DNA of 64,000 nucleotides from Mycogone perniciosa (lineage: Eukaryota; Ascomycota; Sordariomycetes; Hypocreales; Hypocreaceae), in the NCBI GenBank assembly GCA_025331125.1, contig JAOALB010000001.1, forward strand, positions 868,001 through 932,000, given 5' to 3'. The stretch's first letter is position 1, and every line of letters begins with the position of its first letter. Below the pieces are notes generated by a model. The model saw nothing but the letters and a program-made list of their open reading frames with translations, had not been told where the DNA came from and made no database searches. This document shows, piece by piece, positions 42,356 to 53,632 of this stretch. A program made the position numbers and the translations under genes.

Positions 42356-45300
42356 ATGTCGAGCCATAAGACACGACCGACTCGGTCTAATAGCTTGCAG
42401 CGCATGCTCGAGCTCGAGCGGCGCTATATGGTAAGGGAATCATTCAACTCCAAGCTTCCACTTAGTCCACCAACTTGAAGCTCACTCTTGCCATTGATAT
42501 AGCTCGAGCGACTGCAGTCAGCACCGCCCGCCGCTCCCATACCTGTCGCTCCAGTTGCTTCTAAGACAACGTCCTCATCGCCAGCCCGACCGAGCATCCA
42601 AGTTCGTCGTATTGAAGGCCAGGCCCAGAAGGATGCCCACAGGGATACTCATAAGGATACCCCAAAGAGTATCGTGGCCCCTCGCGAGAAGCTGGTAATT
42701 CCTCGGATAGCCCCGCTGGCCATCAACGTCAGCTCCACCAAACTGCAGATCGACACCTCTACTGAATCAGACAGGGAGGTCCTCTCGGACTCATCTGCAC
42801 CGCCCAACAGCGTTTCACCGGATAAGCCTTCTTCCAAGGTAGTGTCATTCGACGTTCCGCCTGACGATGACGAGGACGACCGGAGATCCATCTGCCAGTC
42901 TCCCAGCTGGGAAGCGTACGGTCGGCGCAAGAAGGAGGAAAAGAAAGAGCACAAGGAGTTGAAGAAAGAGCAGAAGAAGGAGCCAAAGAAAGAGCCAAAG
43001 AAGGACCAGAAGGATCCAAAAAAGGAGCAGATTGAGCACAAAGAACAGAAGGACCAGAAACAGCAGAAGCGGGAGAAAGATGGAACCGGCAAGGTAGGCT
43101 TCATAAAGAAGAAGCGCCTAAGCAAGCAACCACCGCCGACGTCCTCCCCACACGCTTTGGAACAAGCCAACCGCATGATATTGGCAGCAGCCTCTGCACC
43201 ACCCCTAGACAAGCCAAGACCAGCGAGTGCTTTAGGCTTGACTAGCCCTGTCGCGGATGATACTTCAACTGCACGCCGTCCTCGTTCGCGATCTGGCTCC
43301 TTCACCTCGCTAATCAAGGCCCCCTTCGAGTCACGACGAGCTTCGGTTGATGCCACGCCCCTCGGCGAGTCGGGTTTCATTGGGGGCATCAAGCTTGAGA
43401 TACAGCGGCATGCTGCCTACCAGAAGACGATCGCGGACCTAGCAAAGGGAGACGAGTCTGACATCCATCCCGCGCTTCGAGCAGCCAATTCACATAACCA
43501 GAAATGGTCAGCGCCCCTTAAGTCCCCTCCGCCTCCCTCCCGTCCCAACGGATCGGACCCTCAGCGACGAGCCTACCCACCCATCACTAGACATGGAAGT
43601 TCAGCAAAGAGCCGATCACTTATTTCGCCAACTGCGCCAGATATCCCTGATATTGGCACAATCGAAAAGTGGCGAGCCTTTGTTGGTCTGAAGTCGACGC
43701 CGAGGCAAGATACAGGGGTCAAAAATGGTCCAAAATTTGAAGGCCCCGGGAAACTTGTTCTGCCTGGCGAGGGCGGCAAGTCATCGTCTTCTTCCCTGCC
43801 ATTGTCTGTACAATCCCTACAAATCAAGGGGAAAACTGAAGGAATTTCTGCGGCTGGTGATGCCTTATCCGAACTTTCTGCCCTACACAATAGCCCTTGC
43901 ATAGCTCCTCAGAATGGTGGAAAGATCGATTTCGACAAGCCAAACGGGAGCACCAGTACTTTGGCGAGTCAGCGACAGCTAAAACCTCCAGCTTTCATTG
44001 AGCAGCATGTCATAGCCCAAGGAATCGCACAGGTTGCCTTTGCGGAGACACAACATTTGAAGAGCGAATGGGATATCCGCGTGGGTCCTGAGCCCAAAAA
44101 CCACGTGGCGATTCCAACAATCCAGAGGGACTCGGCAACACGAAACGATCTATCGGGGGTGCCTCCTTCTCCGCCACGCCGCAGCTCAAAACGGAACTCA
44201 CTTTTGAGTTTGGACGGATCGGTGTCTTCGTTGTCTTCACCTGGCGAGGGGCCTGTGTCGCGTTCTCCCACCCGCCGACCCGGTAGCCCTGGTGAATCCA
44301 TCAAGAGCGCTACGGAGACTCGCCATAAACCAAAACCAAGCCCAGGATTGTCACCCAAGCTACCGCTGGAGTCGCATATTATTGCTACAACCCATGTAAC
44401 TCAGCGTGAGAGCCATTTGAACTTGGGTAAATTCTCGATGGACTCTGCAGAGTTCAGGAACAATGAGCTTGCAACCTCCGGGGCATCCCTTAGGCCGTCA
44501 ACACCCCGTGAAAACTCTCCGTCTGAGGCAAACCCCGACAAAGCTTCGATTACGACTTGGGAAGACATACAAACATCTGTTATGCACACAATCGAGACCA
44601 AGGTTTCCCTTTCCCCGATCCGCAAGGTACACAGCTTCCTTCGCGATGACAGTGATTTTACTGTTCGTCGACTAGCAGAAGAGTTGCCACCGCCGCCCCG
44701 CTCACCAGACGACTCATCATCGTCTGATGACTTCCACTCTCCATCAGCTCCAGGCACACCTGATACTTCTCGACCGCAGTCCGAAAAAGGCGTTCCGCCA
44801 CCCTTCCCCGATATTGAGAAGAGACTCATGATCGACGAGGAACCAACTGTCAGACATGATTCTCAGAGCTCTGTGAAGGAACCAGCTTCTAATAAGCTGG
44901 AGGCTGTCTCAAGCCCTGCCAACTTCACATCCGATAATCCCAGACCGGGCAACGACGCTTCTGTAGCGCATGCAACTGTCATTAAAGTCGTAACTCCAGT
45001 CCCCGTTACGCAACTGCCACGCCTGACTGTTCAGCAGCGCCCTCAACCGCAAGCAAACGGGGTTGTTGAAACAAACTTCCTGCCGAAGCTGAAACATCAG
45101 CCGTTGAAACCGGTGGACAAGATCACGCCGAGGCAGTCGGCACCAGCAGCACCACGTGCACCAGGAGACGAAAGATTGGTGGTAAAGGGGCCCGCCTCTT
45201 ATCTTGAAGAAGCACGAAAAGCCACTCCACTGGCTCCTCCCCCCCAAACACTAAAGGTGCCTCAACAGGCTCAGCTTATCCCGAAAGTCACGCCACCACC

Positions 45301-45640
45301 TTCGATCCGTAGTCAGCCAAACTCATCTGCGACTGATCCCACAACGAAAGCGGTGCGCCACAACCCAGCAGCTGTTGTTGGAATTCCAGGCGGCGAGCCG
45401 ATTGCGAAGATGTTTGTGGAATGCTGCGGGTGCAAGTTCTACCATGATATGCCGAGCAACCTGTACGAAGCCATGGCAAACCCAGAATCAGTAATCCGCC
45501 CGAGAGGCAATGTTGGCAGTGGTGGGTTCTCAGGGACGCTATCAATGACTGTGAAATGTCCCTGGTGCAGCCATGAGATGAGCACCAGATGCTGTGCTGG
45601 CTATGCCGCCATGGTCTACGTCAAAGAGAAGCTGCATTAA
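42356..45640 (+). CDS. Conserved-type fungal protein with Lys/Glu-rich region and C-terminal Cys-rich domain
   Basis: Exons 42356-42430 and 42503-45640 (intron 72 bp) give 1070 aa. It is mostly disordered and rich in Ser, Pro and Lys. A highly charged stretch (KKEEKKEHKELKKEQKKEPK...) lies at about residues 170-220. The last 85 residues are probably the conserved part: FVECCGCKFYHDMPSNLYEAM, VKCPWCSHEMSTRCCAGYAAMVYVKEKLH, with CCxC, CPWC and CC groups suited to zinc binding. The short first exon (SNSLQRMLELERRYM) may belong to a helix. The function is not recognised; a scaffold is one possibility. A very long CT-rich leader precedes the ATG. Confidence 0.75.
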
Positions 45641-46050
45641 GTAGGCAGTTGCATGATTTTTGCAATCCACGACGATACGATTTGCTTGACAGTGATTCTA
45701 AACTTTTCGAGACGAATTCCCTTTTGTTATGACATGGAGTCTTGGAGTTAAGCGCAATACCATTTTGCTTTCTCGGTTATTTTCTTTTATGATGTAAAAA
45801 AAAATTAGGATGCGGAGGACATAATTTGATTGCTCACTCGCTTGGATTGATTGCCTCCGCGGGCTGTCTATTCAATACTCCCACAGCCTACGCACAGCAC
45901 AGCACACTATGTATGTATGTTTGACTCTTTTTTTGTCACGAGGCACAGAAACTTTGGGATTATAGTCTGATGGAAATGATTGCAAATGAGATGAGAATAT
46001 ATGAATGAATGCCCATAAATAGGGGGTTAATATGAGTTATCATGTTGAGC
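45641..46050. other. Convergent 3' spacer
   Basis: About 410 bp between two converging genes. No gene. AT-rich with an (A)n run and polyadenylation-like sequence near 45800. Confidence 0.5.
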
Positions 46051-46825
46051 TTACGCGTTGAATGTTCTGTTCTTGTCATGCAGTCGTTGTTGCAACTCTG
46101 AAACCTTTCTCGCAAGGTCAAGGTTAGTCGCTTTAAGGACAGACATAGCTTGATGGCTGTGATCCAGCCGACCCTGGAGAATCGACTCTCTCTTTTCAAT
46201 GATTTTGACACGATCCTCCAAGAAAGTCAGCCTAGCTTTGAGTTCTTCATTGGCGCTTGCGCCAGGTCGCTGGGCGGGGACGGTTTCGGCTTCGATCTCT
46301 ATGATGCCGCGCTCGACGAGGATGTCGGAGAAGGACTTTGCTTGAATTTGGGCCTGGGAGCAGATCATAGCGTAGAGCTGGTCTACGCAGCGGATGGCGA
46401 AGGATAACTCGGCGTCCTCATCGTCGTCGTCGTTGTTGTCGTTGTTGTCGTTGTCGTTGCGGGTTTGATCTGTAAGGGGTGTGGACGTTAACGACTCGAG
46501 GTTGACTCTGGGGATTGTGGGCCAGAGATCGTCGCTTGGACGGGAGATGGAGAGGTCAAAGTCCAAGAGGCCTGTGCTGTCTGGTTAGTTTATCGCTTGT
46601 GAGAAGTCTCTTTGGAAAGGGGGTGGTTTTGCCTTTGGCGTATTCGCCGCGAAGATCCCAGAGGAAGGATTGGACGCTCCAGTGGTGCGTGGAGCGGCTA
46701 GACAGGAGGACATCGTCGATGTAGGAAGATAGTTCGTTGGGGAACTCTGAAAGGTCGGCTATGGCGATGTGCTTGCAGAGGAGATCCTCCAACTCCTTCA
46801 GCGCTGCTGGGAATGATCCTGACAT
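46051..46825 (-). CDS. Coiled-coil protein of unknown function (GC-AG intron)
   Basis: Exons 46825-46633 and 46571-46051 give 237 aa. The intron (61 bp) starts GC, not GT: the exon ends AAAG and the intron begins GCAAAAC, ending in CAGCACAG. The join EYAKGLLDFDLS keeps frame. The N-terminal 65 residues are helical, the middle has an Asn/Asp run (DNDNNDNNDDDDED), and the last 80 residues form a coiled coil (NEELKARLTFLEDRVKIIEKRESILQ...). No known domain recognised. The layout is compatible with a kinetochore, trafficking or other complex subunit, but nothing in the sequence decides. Confidence 0.62.
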
Positions 46826-47942
46826 GATGGTTTTGAGAGGACTAGGAAGCAGAGAGAAGCCTGGTACCCAAAATGACTATTGAGCAGGGCGACTAGTTCC
46901 GAAGTTATGGAGAAAGTGAAGGTGAATTGTACATGAGTCAATGGTGACCGGGGGTTGATTCATGACTACCGTAGAGTGAATCAAGAATAGGGCTTTCTTC
47001 TTGAAAAATCCGAGGTTGGCTTCATATTGATCGCGATTCACCTTATTGTTCGAAGAGAAGTCTCATCATTGTGCTACGTTAGGCATTTGCGCGTGATGGG
47101 GTTTTGTGGACAGGGCTCGGGTGAGCAGTCCGAGGTTTTCGCAATTTGTTCCACGTAAAGACATTTGTATTTGATGTAACTGATTGTTAGAGAAGAATCA
47201 AGGCCATGCCTTTCTTACAGTAAAATCCTTGAGTAAAGACAGACATTCAGCCCTTGGCTTGTGCTGGCCTTGATCTAGGCAACAACGCCCTTACTTCTCC
47301 GTCTTGTTGTAGGAGAAGCTCGACTGAGAACTGAGCCGATTCGCCAATTAATAACAAGTGAGAGTAAGGCGAAAATAGGACACATAATTGCTTATTTCGC
47401 ATGATTCTTCGTCATTGTAAAGACAATGATGCGGGTGCTAGATAATGGTGAGTAACGTGTGGCAACCGGAGAAACCTTGGCACGTGGGTTATGCGAAACA
47501 CTGCCACTGATTAAGCGGTGTCGACTATAAACTGACCCCTTTAATGTTTGTACAGTATTATGGACTAGAAATACGACTATTCTACGGAGTATCGGTTTAT
47601 TAATTCTTGCCTAATACCGTCGACATATAACTCTAAAGACTAGTGCTTCTATTTGACCATTTGTGGGGATTTTACGGAGTACTCACTCAACACCGAGACT
47701 AGAACTCGTAAGGAAAGCGTGCTCCATCCAGGTACATGTGGTATAAATACACCAGTCTCGCCGCTTCAACCCATTCTAGTTTGTAATATTCTAGAACCTC
47801 ACGAACAAATAGCGGGAATGTTGAGATTCGACCAAACCGCGTATAAATCTCGAGACTATAATGGGTTCCAACGGCGTGGATGTGAAAAGTGAGCACATCC
47901 TTCATTCACCTACATCAATCATGACCATATGCTAATACTGCT
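46826..47942. other. Divergent spacer upstream of the Zn2Cys6 gene
   Basis: No gene apart from a possible short first exon at 47861-47888. Copies of the dispersed motif: CTACGGAGTATCGG (about 47583) and TTACGGAGTACTCAC (about 47672). A TGAGTCA lies near 46935. Confidence 0.5.
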
Positions 47943-49343
47943 ATGCAAGGCTGTCGCACTTGCGTCCGACGACGCATTCGCTGTGACTTTGGCCGTCCTT
48001 CTTGTGCCAAATGCATCAAAAAGGGATTGAGCTGCCCTGGATATGGGCGCCAACTGCGGTGGGCTGATGGCGTTGCAGTTCGTGGCAGGCTGAAGGGTCA
48101 GAGGGTGCCTGTTCCACGGCCACAAAATGAAGAGGGCCAGGATTCAGGGGGCATCTTGCTTCTACAGGGTGTGGGAAACAGCCTGAACGTCATCCTCTGT
48201 GCATCCCTGCCGGAATTTATTGACTACTACGACAAGAAGCTGGCGGGACTGATGGTATGGATCGACTCGGAAGAGAACCTCTATCGACGCCGCATGCTGC
48301 CCATGGCGGCTGAAACGCCGGGACTTCGCTTTGCCATCGCAGCCTTCTCCGCATATCATGGGCCCATGACATGTCCATATGAGATGCCCCGCTTCCATGA
48401 AGCTGCGCGGGATGCCTGTTTGGAAATAATTGAGCATCAGCTGCAGGACATGAATGGTCGACTCACCGGAGGATGCGAGTTGAACAGCAAGTCTGATATT
48501 GCCACTGCAGAATGGATGCTGGCATGCATTCTAGTGATTGGCAGCTATGAGATGGCAAAACGTGAGGCCATCACCGCTGAGGGGCACAAGCGGGCCGCAA
48601 GAACGCTTGTCAACGTGTTTGGGTCGAACGAGACTCGCAACAGAGGCTTATTTGCGTTTCTGCGGAATCAGCTCTCAATACAGGATGTTCTCACGTCGAC
48701 AACGTCGTTTGATCTGTCGGACGTCGAGCAAACCATCGTACCGAATTCCGACAGTGTCCTGTTTTCAGAATACCTTTCATTCTTGCACCACGTAACGCTG
48801 CTTTCTCGACAAGCGATGGCCACATCAGGGACCATCGACCCGCAGTCTGGGACACATTCTTTGACTGCAGCTGAGATTCGGTCGCGATTTGAGCAGGCAA
48901 GGGGACATACATTGATGGTAGCAGGGCAATTTCGAATGGAACCGTCTATTGTCCGTCGCGATTTCGTCCGTTTGGTAGACATCTACCACCACGCTGCAGT
49001 CCTTTACTCCTACAGGTGCTTCGGCCATGCGACATTGGATAATTCCGACCGAACATCCTCGATTTTGAAGCTATTTGAGCAGCTTGAAGAATTGGAAGAC
49101 TTGTCTTTTTGTGTCCAGAATCTGCCTTGGCCAGTCTTCATTGCCGGAACAGAGTGCTATGGCGACAAAGATAAACAGGACAGAGTCGCGAAGCTCCTCA
49201 CGGAGGTCATTAGGTTGACACGTTTCAGGCACTATGAGGATATTGAAACATTTCTCAACGCATTCTGGAATGGAACAGAACCAGATTGGCGACCGCTTGC
49301 TCAACAGTTCCAGGCAAATGGGATTCGGATTCTGCTAGCCTAA
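47943..49343 (+). CDS. Zn2Cys6 fungal-type transcription factor
   Basis: 466 aa from the ATG at 47943. The binuclear zinc cluster is at the extreme N-terminus: CRTCVRRRIRCDFGRPSCAKCIKKGLSCPGY (Cys-x2-Cys-x6-Cys-x6-Cys-x2-Cys-x6-Cys), a DNA-binding domain. The rest (residues about 80-466) is the helical regulatory region typical of the small fungal-specific factors related to Pro1/UaY-type proteins. An alternative start is a first exon 47861-47888 (MGSNGVDVK) spliced through a 61-bp intron (GTGAGC...GCAAG) to give K-S-CRTC. Both put the first Cys in frame. Its stop lies 5 bp from the stop of the dioxygenase on the other strand. Targets unknown. Confidence 0.87.
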   Translation: MQGCRTCVRRRIRCDFGRPSCAKCIKKGLSCPGYGRQLRWADGVAVRGRLKGQRVPVPRPQNEEGQDSGGILLLQGVGNSLNVILCASLPEFIDYYDKKLAGLMVWIDSEENLYRRRMLPMAAETPGLRFAIAAFSAYHGPMTCPYEMPRFHEAARDACLEIIEHQLQDMNGRLTGGCELNSKSDIATAEWMLACILVIGSYEMAKREAITAEGHKRAARTLVNVFGSNETRNRGLFAFLRNQLSIQDVLTSTTSFDLSDVEQTIVPNSDSVLFSEYLSFLHHVTLLSRQAMATSGTIDPQSGTHSLTAAEIRSRFEQARGHTLMVAGQFRMEPSIVRRDFVRLVDIYHHAAVLYSYRCFGHATLDNSDRTSSILKLFEQLEELEDLSFCVQNLPWPVFIAGTECYGDKDKQDRVAKLLTEVIRLTRFRHYEDIETFLNAFWNGTEPDWRPLAQQFQANGIRILLA

Positions 49344-49348
49344 CAAAT

Positions 49349-50471
49349 CTACCTAATAACGGTCTCCTTGTCAAGAACATTGAATATCTCCTGCATAGGG
49401 TCCTTGTACTTATACAAGCCCAGCGCCGGTGGGCAGATGCCGTATCCAAGAAGGCGCAACAGTTGTGGTGAGAATCCTCGAGTCTTGGCGACATCCGGTG
49501 GTAGCTCCAGATACTGATTCTCTTCCTGTCGTAAAGTTCCTTTGCACATGAAAACACCGATAGTCTCTCGTGCGTCATCCCTGTTGCGAACGACACTTAT
49601 CAGCATCACAGTCTTCACATATGGGGGAGGACAAATTGTTAAGAGACGGGAGGGGAGGTGACACGTACGTCGTGGTGTTTGAGCCTCCGGCGTGGTACAC
49701 ATTGCCAACAAAGATGGCAGCATCGCCAACCTCGAGCTCTGCTGAGATGGCTTCCTTGTCAAGGGGGCATCTATCTGGGCCCCATAGATGACTCTTGGGA
49801 ATAATGACGGTTGCGCCGTTCGCCTTTGTTGTCTTTGATAGTGCCTGACATTTAAGAAATCAGAATTCAGAATTTGGCTGTTTTCTTTTCATAAAAAAAT
49901 CGTGTCAGTCAGAAGGCTGTTGGAGAGGTGATCCTACCGTCACACAGCCGAGCATTGCAGGCATATCGCAATTGCGTGTATGGTAGTCCGCATCATCCCT
50001 GTGCAGAGGCTGCTGAGAGCCACCGGGCTCAACGCGGAAGCCGACAATACTCGCGATTTGCGGCTTCGCAACTACAGTCTTTTGCCCTTGGCCCTCCCAA
50101 TATGTATACTTGCTCGTGAGCATTTTCTCGGCGACGGACTGGAAAAGAGGGTTGACGACAAGTTCGGCAGCGGCATCTGAGTGGGCCAAGATGCCATGGG
50201 CACGCTTCGTCGTCTTGGGGAAGAAACCGGCGGCATCGGGGGTGTCCGAGTCGAACATGGGCTTGAGGTCTTGTTTGATCTGCTGACAGAGGGATTCGGA
50301 AGCTAAAGATTTGACGATGACGGCACCGTCACGCTCCAGGATGGATTCGAGCAGAGCTGCATCGGTTTTTGGGTCGTCGGCATAGACGGTGGTGATGTGT
50401 GTACCAGCATGAGTCGGGAATTGATTCCCCGTTGAATGATCGGGGCAAACCATGGTTTCAATAAGACCCAA
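49349..50471 (-). CDS. Phytanoyl-CoA dioxygenase (PHYH) family 2OG-Fe(II) oxygenase
   Basis: Exons 50471-49938, 49844-49669 and 49595-49349 encode 318 aa. The metal and 2OG site is that of fungal PHYH oxygenases: QPLHRDDADYH supplies the HxD pair, VYHAGGSNTT the distal His, and a basic residue beyond TVVRNRDDARETIGVF the 2OG contact. The pattern LERDGAVIVKSL at the start and VGDAAIFVGNVYHAG are typical. Homologues include the fungal tailoring enzymes FtmOx1/FtmF and EasH, so a role in small-molecule oxidation is possible. No core biosynthetic enzyme lies nearby. The splice from exon 2 to 3 (AC|T) is fixed by GSNTTTVVRN. Confidence 0.87.
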
Positions 50472-51288
50472 TTCTTGGATGATACTCGTCCTGGCTTGTA
50501 ATGCAACACGGGAAAAGGTTTAAAAGACACCTCCTGGGGCCGAAGTGGCCTGTTTAGGCGACATCGGCGGTTTATATCTTCAGCCTGTCGCATGGGTCTG
50601 ATGTCGTGTGAGTTCTTCTTGACAACTCAGTGCTTCTTAGAACAATGGGATGGAGGATATGGTGACGATCCGAGACCTGCTTCTTGGTAAAGCCACGCGA
50701 CACCCCGAACCGGCATGTAAGACGAAGTTCTCGCGATGACTACCAGAAGAGGAAGTGTGACAGAGAGACCCACCAGGCGATTCGGCCATTTTCTCAACGT
50801 AATGGCCTAAATAGGACTAATCGGCAATAGTACCAAGATTGGGGTCAGTCCTTCAGTGTACTCCGTACGAGTAGTACTGTAATATCTGGGGATCCAAGTT
50901 TGTTAACATTATGGGCAAATTGCAATTTCCGTTAGGTATCGAATGTGATGTCCAGGTTCGAGACGCAGTGTAAGTCACTGGGTGGCAGAGAGGTCCGGGA
51001 ATGCTACCCAAAATTCCCAAAACTGACATGAAGGTGTTAAGAGTGGAGTCTTTGTTAATGCAGCCATGTTGCATCTGTTGCGACATCGTATAGGCAAAGA
51101 GCTTTACGGGTGAGCAGCGGCTCTACTCGTAATACAAATAGATGCTTTCATATCTCTTTCAGTGGCTACTTGTCTTTCTCATCGCCGTAGATATTAATGT
51201 CGGTCGTCTCTAATTCATTTGGTCTAGCCCTGATTGGTGGCTGGGGAATTGACTCGAGTTGGAACACGGCTGTTCCAACTAAACCCAA
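50472..51288. other. Spacer
   Basis: No gene. It contains TGTACTCCGTACGAGTAG (about 50857-50874), a copy of the dispersed motif, and probable promoter sequence of the dioxygenase. Confidence 0.5.
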
Positions 51289-52437
51289 CTATTCATCTGC
51301 GTCAGCTTTCAAAAACTTCCGTATCTTCCCAAGCCCCTGTAAATCGCCCTCTAACGTGTTTGCCAACTTCTTATCCACCCATCCCTGAGTAAAGTCGCCT
51401 CCAAAGTCAATGAACCACGCATCACGCCTATCATCGTCTATGACTATATTATGCGGCTTCACATCGCCCCAGACCATGCCCACTCGATGGAGGCGCTCAA
51501 TTGTCTCGCTGATCTGCGAAAACCATTTCTTCCTCGTCTTTATCTTCGCGTGGCGAATCTTGTTGAGCGGGTATCCTGAGACAAACTCTCGCAGGAATCC
51601 AATGACACGACCCGTGTCCGCGTGAACAGCATAGCCCAGGAGCTTTGGAAGCCGTAGCCACTCGGTGGTGTCCGGTGTGAACGTTTTATGTATGCTTTCC
51701 AAGCACCCTATCTCACGAGCAAGAGTCTCAGATCCTGCTCCAAAGGCCTTACAAAGCATCACTTAGCCGTTGACCCGAGCTTTGCTAACGGTCGAGTATA
51801 GGCCAGGACTGTACTGCTTGATGATGTGTATTTCCTTGGATGAGAACTGCGGAACGCCTGGATCGAGATTGCGATCAAGCTCAGTGGCTGGACAGAGACC
51901 TTGCAAATAGTAGGACTCTTTGTAGGCTTCTTTTGGCTTTATCGGCACGATAACAGCCTTTCCATCATCTGCTTCACGCAGACGGAATGTATGTGTGGTA
52001 GGATAGAGCACACAATGCAAATCTGGGAGAGTGCCCTGGGCTATAGGCTCCCGAACCGCCGTCACTTCTCTCAACATACCCCAGTCTCCGTTGACGACCC
52101 TATTCTTCGTTTCCACTAAAATTTCTTCGAAATCATCGTATTCATCAGCCTCATCCATCACCCAGCAGAGATGATCAATGAGTTCGTCTTCGGTTCTACT
52201 CTGTTTGAGGCGTTTTGGCTGAGGGCCGTCCCTCTCCGAAGAGCCGGGGAACACGGATACTGAGATCCTCGTATCATTGAATTTGAAACCAACATGAGCG
52301 CCTTCTCCCTTTTTGGCTTCAATGAGCATGTCCCCAATGTCGTCTACTGGGCCGTATTCACGTTCTTCTTCCTCATCGCCGTAATCACTTTCGCTTTCCG
52401 ATAGGAAAATTTGCAACATTGCGATTTCCGACAACAC
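51289..52437 (-). pseudogene. Kinase-like protein gene split by an in-frame TAA
   Basis: The minus-strand frame is open from 52437 to 51289 except for one TAA at 51763-51765. Upstream it reads an acidic N-terminus and ...KQYSPGLYSTVSKARVNG. Downstream it reads VMLCKAFGAGSETLAREIGCLESI, LLGYAVHADTGRVIGFLREF, the catalytic loop MVWGDVKPHNIVID and FIDFGGDFTQGWVDK. These are one kinase-like domain, with VMLCKAF as the ATP-lysine strand right after the stop. The expected residue at the stop is probably Lys, so a single A-to-T change would explain it. Readthrough or a sequencing error is possible; an intron is not, since no suitable sites flank it. Confidence 0.68.
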
Positions 52438-53162
52438 GAAAAGGGCTTCCGAAAAAAAAATGAAGAGAGAAATAGGATTGAAGGCGAGTGTTAGGATGGA
52501 TAAATATGAGGGGGCAACAACGGTACCCCAGGCTTGATCGCCTTGGAGATTGATGCTGTGGAATGTTGATGAGCACAGCAGGCCAAAGAAAACAACGTCA
52601 GGGCGGCGATCAATTATTCTATGAAATGGGGAGAAGGAAAAGCAAACAAGTCATATATTTGCGCGACGATGTTGAGCAACAAGACGGGTCAAGAGTCAAG
52701 ATCCTGGCTGACTCTCGACGCCACCGTTTTTTCCCGACTGCGAAGTAATACGTAGTACTTCAAACTCCGTAGTAATACCGTAATACCACGGCTCTGTCAT
52801 CTTTCACCACCAAATTACTATTCATATTGGGTCTCTGTCAATAGTCCTGCATACCATCTGCCATGTCTATGCTTCTAGTGCTGTCTGTACTCCGTACGGA
52901 GTAAAAAAAAAGAGAAAAAGAAGAAAAAGACTCTGCGATGCTATCATGCGCGAGTCACGTATTCTGCCCTCAAATACCGCTTGTGCAGTGCACATAACTA
53001 CGCACCAGCTATTTCCACGACGGACTTGATTGCTGTTTACAGCGATTAGCTCCAGTCACTCAGATCAAGCCAATGAAAGCTTGCGCACAATTATATCGAA
53101 ATAGCTGGAATAGCAGCAGTTTACAATCCGAATTATAGCCTGAGTCGCTCATCATTAGTCAA
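52438..53162. other. Spacer before tRNA-Gly
   Basis: No protein gene. Dispersed motif copies occur at about 52746-52770 (TACGTAGTACTTCAAACTCCGTAG) and 52887-52905, where TGTACTCCGTACGGAGTA forms a long palindrome followed by an A-rich run. The rest is unremarkable. Confidence 0.55.
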
Positions 53163-53243
53163 GCGTCATTGGTCTAGGGGTTAGGATTCAACTCTTCCAT
53201 CTGGTGAAAAGTTGAGGCCCGGATTCGAGTTCCGGATGACGCA
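53163..53243 (+). tRNA. tRNA-Gly (anticodon UCC) with short intron
   Basis: Acceptor GCGTCAT pairs perfectly with ATGACGC, discriminator A. The T arm CCGGA/TCCGG encloses TTCGAGT. The anticodon stem CAACT/AGTTG encloses C-T-TCC-A, giving anticodon TCC with U33, followed by about nine extra bases (TCTGGTGAA) after position 37, which is the usual intron site. Reading the loop as anticodon TTC would break U33, so Gly is preferred over Glu. Confidence 0.85.
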
Positions 53244-53632
53244 GGATCTTGCAATTAAAATTCGACCCGCCAAAACGGGTACGAGATGTTTTTTTGCCCT
53301 TTTGTTTTACTAAACGGCCCTTGGAGTGCTACCTCAAGGTCGTGAAGACGCGGTGATGCATATGATGTCTTTGACAAACATTTCCAGTCAATATTGCCTC
53401 CTTGGCCGACTTACTTCTTCATATGGAATCTAATGGCTTCTGGGAATAATAGCGATGATATCGTTACCAAAGTCAGGAATAATACATAGAACTTCATAGT
53501 AAACTCCATATCTTCGTATTCATATTATTCATCTCAAGGAAATGGCTGGCTATTTCTAAAAGCTTGCGCCCTTCACTGCATCTTAAAGATTATCCATCCC
53601 CTTTCTTGAGGCTAGTCCTCAACTTTAGTCAC
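53244..53632. other. Spacer
   Basis: About 390 bp downstream of tRNA-Gly with a TTTTTTTGCCCTTTTGTTTT run (Pol III terminator-like, at about 53288) and the 3' region of the cystathionine gamma-synthase gene. No gene. Confidence 0.5.

Noticed and set aside
42649..43392. 247-codon minus frame opposite the Lys/Glu-rich gene
   Set aside because: Phe/Ser/Cys/Leu-rich mirror of the KKE repeats on the coding strand.
47943..50471. Secondary-metabolite cluster
   Set aside because: A factor and a PHYH oxygenase are present, but no PKS, NRPS, terpene or prenyltransferase core enzyme occurs anywhere in the window.
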